Positions 6,751 to 9,507 of a DNA stretch of 9,507 nt are shown in pieces. How positions within the stretch are numbered: position 1 is the first letter of the stretch; each line of letters begins with the position of its first letter. Position numbers and translations under genes: made by a program. The notes beneath the pieces were generated by a model that did not search any database, was not told the DNA's origin, and worked only from the letters and a program-made list of their open reading frames with translations. The stretch is from JBBATK01 sp046052705 (GTDB lineage: Bacteria; Bacteroidota; Ignavibacteria; Kapaibacteriales; NICIL-2): positions 1 through 9,507 of the forward strand of contig JBJOLU010000076.1 in assembly GCA_046052705.1 (NCBI GenBank). The letters run 5' to 3'.

Positions 6751-7320
6751 ATGAGTGATTCTTCTCTACAACGTTTACGTGAAGGCGATCAAGCGGCCTT
6801 CAGGGAATTCGTGGAGGAACATCACCGAAGGGTGCTTCGCTTGGTAATGAGTTTCGTGGGCAACGCCGAAGACAGCGAGGATATTGCGCAGGAAGTATTC
6901 CTGGAGGCCTACAAAGCTTTGCCTTCGTTTTATGGGGCGTCGGCGTTGAGCACATGGCTGCACCGCATTGCGGTAAATGCTTCGCTGGATTTTCTTCGGG
7001 CAAAAAGCCGCCACAAACGTTTCGCCATACGAGTGCCGCTGTTCGACCGGCTTGGAGGCCTGGTGGTAGATCCGGCCGATCCCGTTCATCCCGGCACGTT
7101 GCTGGAGGATCAGGAACGTTCACGCGTTTTGTATGCAGCCATCAACTCCTTGGCCGAGCAGCAGCGTGTGGCGTTTGTGCTTTGCGAGATCGACGGCTGC
7201 TCGATGAAAGAAGCTGCAGAACTCATGAATACCTCGGCTAAAGCCGTAGAATCGTTGCTTTCGCGTGCGCGCGGGCGCTTGCGCGCCATGCTGAAGGGGT
7301 ATTATGATGAACATAAATGA
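6751..7320 (+). CDS. ECF RNA polymerase sigma factor (sigma-70 family)
   Basis: The 189-residue product directs RNA polymerase to a specific promoter set. Region 2 covers about residues 12-85 with the hallmark DSEDIAQEVFLEAYKALPSF and STWLHRIAVNASLDFLR; a linker of about 45 residues follows; region 4 covers about 122-183 with LAEQQRVAFVLCEIDGCSMK and the helix-turn-helix AAELMNTSAKAVESLLSRARGRLR. There is no region 1 or 3, as expected for ECF factors. I chose the ATG at 6751 because MSDSSLQRLREGDQAAF is the usual N-terminus; an in-frame ATG at 6640 would add 37 residues unlike the family. The last bases overlap a small ORF, and a single-span protein and a CnrX-like protein follow, so its activity is probably held by a membrane anti-sigma partner. 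Confidence 0.95.
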   Translation: MSDSSLQRLREGDQAAFREFVEEHHRRVLRLVMSFVGNAEDSEDIAQEVFLEAYKALPSFYGASALSTWLHRIAVNASLDFLRAKSRHKRFAIRVPLFDRLGGLVVDPADPVHPGTLLEDQERSRVLYAAINSLAEQQRVAFVLCEIDGCSMKEAAELMNTSAKAVESLLSRARGRLRAMLKGYYDEHK

Positions 7321-7462
7321 TGTAGAATCTGAGGAGCTACCTGAAAAACTATCCGAAAATCTACCGGAGAACGCGAAGCAACGGCAATCACGAGGCCCAA
7401 GCGCTCCCGGCCCCCGCAAAGAGCTATGCCGCGCTCGCACCGAAGGATTTTGCATTGCCTGA
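7304..7462 (+). CDS. Small 52-codon ORF overlapping the sigma gene
   Basis: Starting at ATG ATG inside the last codons of the sigma gene (17-bp overlap) and preceded by AAGGGG at a ribosome-binding distance, this ORF reads MMNINDVESEELPEKLSENL and on to a TGA at 7460-7462. The N-terminal half is acidic and protein-like, the C-terminal half (RKELCRARTEGFC) is less so. Shifting frame at the C run near 7411-7415 would instead give AKSYAALAPKDFALPDV and a TAA at 7467-7469, which looks more natural. It may be a translationally coupled small anti-sigma-like protein, a frameshifted remnant, or a chance frame. I do not recognise a family. Confidence 0.4.
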   Translation: MMNINDVESEELPEKLSENLPENAKQRQSRGPSAPGPRKELCRARTEGFCIA

Positions 7463-7478
7463 CGTCTAAGCCTCTGTT

Positions 7479-7533
7479 CAGAATTCCGCAATCACAATCA
7501 GAATTCGGCAATCACAATTCAGAAATCACAATT
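7479..7533. repeat. Imperfect tandem repeat (2 x 20 bp plus partial) before the single-span gene
   Basis: Positions 7479-7498 and 7499-7518 are 20-mers (first copy CAGAATTCCGCAATCACAAT) differing by one base, followed by TCAGAAATCACAATTCAG, a degenerate continuation. AATCACA occurs three times in this stretch and AATTCAG twice. The array ends about 25 bp before the start codon at 7559. Confidence 0.85.
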
Positions 7534-7558
7534 CAGCTATTACACACTGCTCTTCCAC

Positions 7559-8110
7559 ATGAATAGTCAGGAACTATCACAAACGCCTAAAACCGACGCT
7601 ACTCTTGCGGTGGGTTCGCGTTTGCGCCCGGTGGAGCCATCGGACGGTTTTGTTTCGTCAGTAATGCAGCGCGTAGCGGCACACGCCGCTGCAGAGCAAC
7701 GGGCAAGCAATCTCGGAGTTAATCTCGGAGACAATCTCGGAGTTAATAACAAAAACAACAACAGCAGCCACGCACATAGCCGCCGGCCTGGTGGTCACTC
7801 GCTTCTCGGTGTATTCGCCGCGGAACCGCGTTTTGCTGTGGCCGCGCTGGCTTTGGTCTGTATGGTTAATATGGTTCTTTTATTTACCACATCCACGGCG
7901 AACATTGCAGCCATCAACGCACAATTCTCTACCGGTGATACAGTACCGAGCGCCGCAGTGCAGTCATTACAATTAGGTTCCAAGGTGGCTTCACAAACGA
8001 GTACAGCAGTAACAACTTCATCAACTGCAGGTGCGGAAATGCAGTGGGGAGAACAGTACTACGGTATAAACGGCGCTGTTGATGCTACTGCGGAGGCGTG
8101 GTATGAGTGA
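7559..8110 (+). CDS. Single-span membrane protein, candidate anti-sigma factor
   Basis: The 183-residue product has a soluble N-terminal part (1-90), one membrane helix (about 91-112, RFAVAALALVCMVNMVLLFT) and a Ser/Thr/Ala-rich C-terminal part of about 70 residues that would be periplasmic. There is no signal peptide and no HxxxCxxC zinc anti-sigma motif. The segment PVEPSDGFVSSVMQRVAAHA resembles the start of small membrane proteins encoded after ECF sigma genes. N-terminal cytosolic domain plus one helix is the topology of CnrY-type anti-sigma factors, so that role is inferred from position and topology, not from homology I can name. Residues 51-62 are three NLG[V/D] repeats from a 12-bp DNA repeat, followed by an Asn-rich run. 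Its stop overlaps the next start by 8 bases. Confidence 0.75.
   Translation: MNSQELSQTPKTDATLAVGSRLRPVEPSDGFVSSVMQRVAAHAAAEQRASNLGVNLGDNLGVNNKNNNSSHAHSRRPGGHSLLGVFAAEPRFAVAALALVCMVNMVLLFTTSTANIAAINAQFSTGDTVPSAAVQSLQLGSKVASQTSTAVTTSSTAGAEMQWGEQYYGINGAVDATAEAWYE
7709..7744 (+). repeat. In-frame 3 x 12-bp coding repeat
   Basis: AATCTCGGAGTT, AATCTCGGAGAC, AATCTCGGAGTT encode NLGV, NLGD, NLGV at residues 51-62 of the single-span protein. The unit is a multiple of three, so copy-number change would lengthen the linker before the membrane helix without breaking the frame. Confidence 0.95.
8092..8096 (+). promoter_or_regulatory. Shine-Dalgarno GGAGG for the CnrX-like gene
   Basis: GGAGG ends six bases before the ATG at 8103 and lies within the end of the upstream gene. 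It supports 8103 over the in-frame ATG codons at 8079 and 8121. Clear Shine-Dalgarno sites are uncommon in Bacteroidota, so its presence here with an 8-base gene overlap suggests coupled translation. Confidence 0.55.
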
Positions 8111-8690
8111 GGATGTACCTATGAATAACGCACATAATTCCAACTCCACTAATCGTGGTATTTGGATTGCCATAATTATACTGGGAATAATTAATGTTGG
8201 CATGGCTATAATGATGTGGGGGCCCATGCCCTTTATGCGACCGCCGCATCCGGGCGAGTGCCCGCCGCCTCAACGTCCGGATGGTCCTCCGCCCCCCGAT
8301 GGACGTCAGCCCCCGGGTGGCGCAGAACCCTTTGCATTTTTGGTTCGCACTCTTGGCATGGACGAGGCGCAGCAACAGAAGTTTCGTGAGCTCCGTGATG
8401 CGCACCGCGAGGCAATGCAACCCTTGCGCTCTGCTCTGCGCGATGCCCGGCGCGCTATGTTCAGCCATGTGCCCGATGCCGGCGAAGCCACACTGCAAGC
8501 TGATTTGCTGGCTGCAGGCATGGCACAGCGGAGCATAGACAGCATTACGGTACTTCACTTTCGAAAAGTACGCGCGCTGCTACGTCCCGATCAGCAGAGC
8601 AAATTTGACGAGGTTATAGGCGAGTTGCCGAAGATGATGGGCGGAGCACCGCCACCGCCTCCACCGCCGCCTCATGGCGAACCTCGTTAA
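8103..8690 (+). CDS. Membrane-anchored periplasmic metal-sensor-type protein (CnrX/CpxP/Spy-like)
   Basis: The 195-residue protein has one N-terminal membrane helix (about 19-39, GIWIAIIILGIINVGMAIMM), then a proline-rich linker (41-74) with Cys53, and a helical periplasmic domain (75-177). That domain follows the metal-resistance/Spy pattern: LGMDEAQQQKFRELRDAHRE, then ALRDARRAMF, and near the end LHFRKVRALLRPDQQSKFDEV. Possible metal or structural ligands include His101, Met105, His122 and His152; I cannot align them to the CnrX Ni/Co ligands with certainty. The tail is GAPPPPPPPPHGEPR. Members of this family sense or buffer metals or act as envelope chaperones. Being encoded behind an ECF sigma gene and a single-span protein, with translational coupling to the latter, argues for the sensor role. 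Confidence 0.85.
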   Translation: MSEDVPMNNAHNSNSTNRGIWIAIIILGIINVGMAIMMWGPMPFMRPPHPGECPPPQRPDGPPPPDGRQPPGGAEPFAFLVRTLGMDEAQQQKFRELRDAHREAMQPLRSALRDARRAMFSHVPDAGEATLQADLLAAGMAQRSIDSITVLHFRKVRALLRPDQQSKFDEVIGELPKMMGGAPPPPPPPPHGEPR

Positions 8691-8735
8691 GCTTGATTCC
8701 CAAACTTTGCGAACGCCGGCTGAAGTTCAGGCTAC

Positions 8736-8807
8736 ATAATAATTCCGATAATAATTAAGATAGAAGTTCCGATAATATTTCAGATAATAATTCAGACAAC
8801 ATTTCAG
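8736..8807 (+). repeat. Tandem repeat, 6 x 12 bp, leader of the YHYH gene
   Basis: Six units in perfect 12-bp phase: ATAATAATTCCG, ATAATAATTAAG, ATAGAAGTTCCG, ATAATATTTCAG, ATAATAATTCAG, ACAACATTTCAG. The consensus is ATAATAATTCAG. The array ends five bases before the ATG at 8813, so it occupies the place of the ribosome-binding region and contains no Shine-Dalgarno. Confidence 0.95.
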
Positions 8808-8812
8808 AACGT

Positions 8813-9507
8813 ATGAAAAAATTCTTTTTTCTTTTCGCTATAGTAGCGGTACTCGTTCCGTTTACAGGCACAGCTCAAGCTCCGGAGTTACGATCCTGGA
8901 AGCTAAACACTACCGGAGCAACGGGATACAACGGATACCTAACCAATGTTCAATCGGTATGGTACACCGGCACCGATGTGTATGTGAAATGCACGTCCGT
9001 GCCCGATTATACCATTGGCCCGTGGCAAAGCAATCCCAATACTCCCGCGCAGCAGAATTTTACTTTTAAGATTACTCGCTCACCCCAAAAGAACAATGGA
9101 ACTCCGGTCAATACACCGCTAGGGCACACCGGCGTTTGGAGCAATGGAGTGTCTATTTTTAATGCTAAAGACGGCATGACCTACATGAACCAGGGCAAGT
9201 GGAACCGCGACGCGTTGTTTTGGGAGGGAATTAGTTTTGATAATTGTTTGGGCCATCCCGCGCCCGGCGGTGAATATCATCACCATGTAAATCCCCGCTG
9301 CCTTTACGACGACACCGATAGCACGCATCATTCGCCGATTATCGGCTACGCATTCGATGGCTTTCCCATTTACGGTGCTTATGGCTATGCAAATGCCGAC
9401 GGAACCGGCGGCATTAAACGTATGCGTACTTCCTTTGTGGTAACCACCGCAACAACGCGCGCCAATGGCCCCGCCATGTCTGCACAGTATCCTGCCGGTT
9501 GTTTTAT
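8813..9507 (+). CDS. Exported YHYH-domain protein (truncated by window end)
   Basis: The frame is open for 231 codons to the right edge. A signal peptide MKKFFFLFAIVAVLVPFTGTAQA (about residues 1-23) leads into a secreted domain. Diagnostic sequence is FDNCLGHPAPGGEYHHHVNP, then HHSPIIGYAFDGFPIYGAYG and DGTGGIKRMRTSFV, which match the YHYH family named for a Tyr-His-Tyr-His motif. Here the motif reads YHHH. The cluster of His residues (GHP, YHHH, THH) suggests metal binding, but the biochemical role of the family is not established. Its position 122 bp after the CnrX-like gene with no terminator between suggests co-transcription or membership in the same regulon. The ATG at 8813 is chosen because the signal peptide starts there. 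Confidence 0.9.
   Translation, partial: MKKFFFLFAIVAVLVPFTGTAQAPELRSWKLNTTGATGYNGYLTNVQSVWYTGTDVYVKCTSVPDYTIGPWQSNPNTPAQQNFTFKITRSPQKNNGTPVNTPLGHTGVWSNGVSIFNAKDGMTYMNQGKWNRDALFWEGISFDNCLGHPAPGGEYHHHVNPRCLYDDTDSTHHSPIIGYAFDGFPIYGAYGYANADGTGGIKRMRTSFVVTTATTRANGPAMSAQYPAGCF

Noticed and set aside
8720..8730. CTGAAGTTCAG as a terminator stem after the CnrX-like gene
   Set aside because: It is an 11-bp palindrome with no usable loop and no T-tract, so it gives no support for a transcript end before the YHYH gene.

Overview
The window looks like a chromosomal segment from a member of the Bacteroidota or a near relative in the FCB group. Three observations point there. The CDS at 5361-6206 ends in a type IX secretion (T9SS) C-terminal sorting domain. 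rpmG is preceded by a good match to the Bacteroidota promoter (TTG, 19 bp, TATCTTTG). The TonB receptor has the N-terminal carboxypeptidase-regulatory-like domain common in that phylum. Base composition is moderate. I cannot place the organism more finely; a Kapabacteria/Ignavibacteria-like lineage is only a guess.

Layout. Positions 1-206 hold the N-terminus of a membrane protein on the minus strand that resembles a GT-C glycosyltransferase. A short divergent spacer (207-419) with inverted and direct repeats separates it from pheS (420-1433, plus). A small rpmG gene (1644-1823, L33) follows, then a symmetrical terminator at 1852-1881 that can also serve the convergent gene. The minus strand from 6206 down to 1956 carries a probable operon, in transcription order: a T9SS-sorted thioredoxin-fold protein, an outer-membrane beta-barrel protein, and a TonB-dependent receptor. 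The plus strand from 6751 carries a second probable operon: an ECF sigma factor, a 52-codon overlapping ORF, a one-membrane-span protein, a membrane-anchored CnrX/CpxP/Spy-like metal-sensor-type protein, and an exported YHYH-family protein cut by the window end. The two operons diverge from a 544-bp intergenic region.

How the genes may work together. Sigma factor, single-span protein with an N-terminal soluble part, and membrane-anchored four-helix periplasmic sensor is the same order of parts as the CnrH-CnrY-CnrX type of envelope metal-sensing switch. The divergent operon encodes outer-membrane and exported proteins with vicinal cysteines or a CxxC motif. I infer an envelope metal or redox stress module; the metal and the regulon are not determined by the sequence.

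The most unexplained structure is a set of short tandem repeats next to several of these genes: six 12-bp units directly before the YHYH start, four 12-bp units before the redoxin start, a 20-bp duplication before the single-span gene, five 10-bp units in the divergent region, three in-frame 12-bp units inside the single-span gene, and a 22-bp duplication across the stop codon of the beta-barrel gene. The three leader arrays share submotifs in the sense orientation of the gene they precede.
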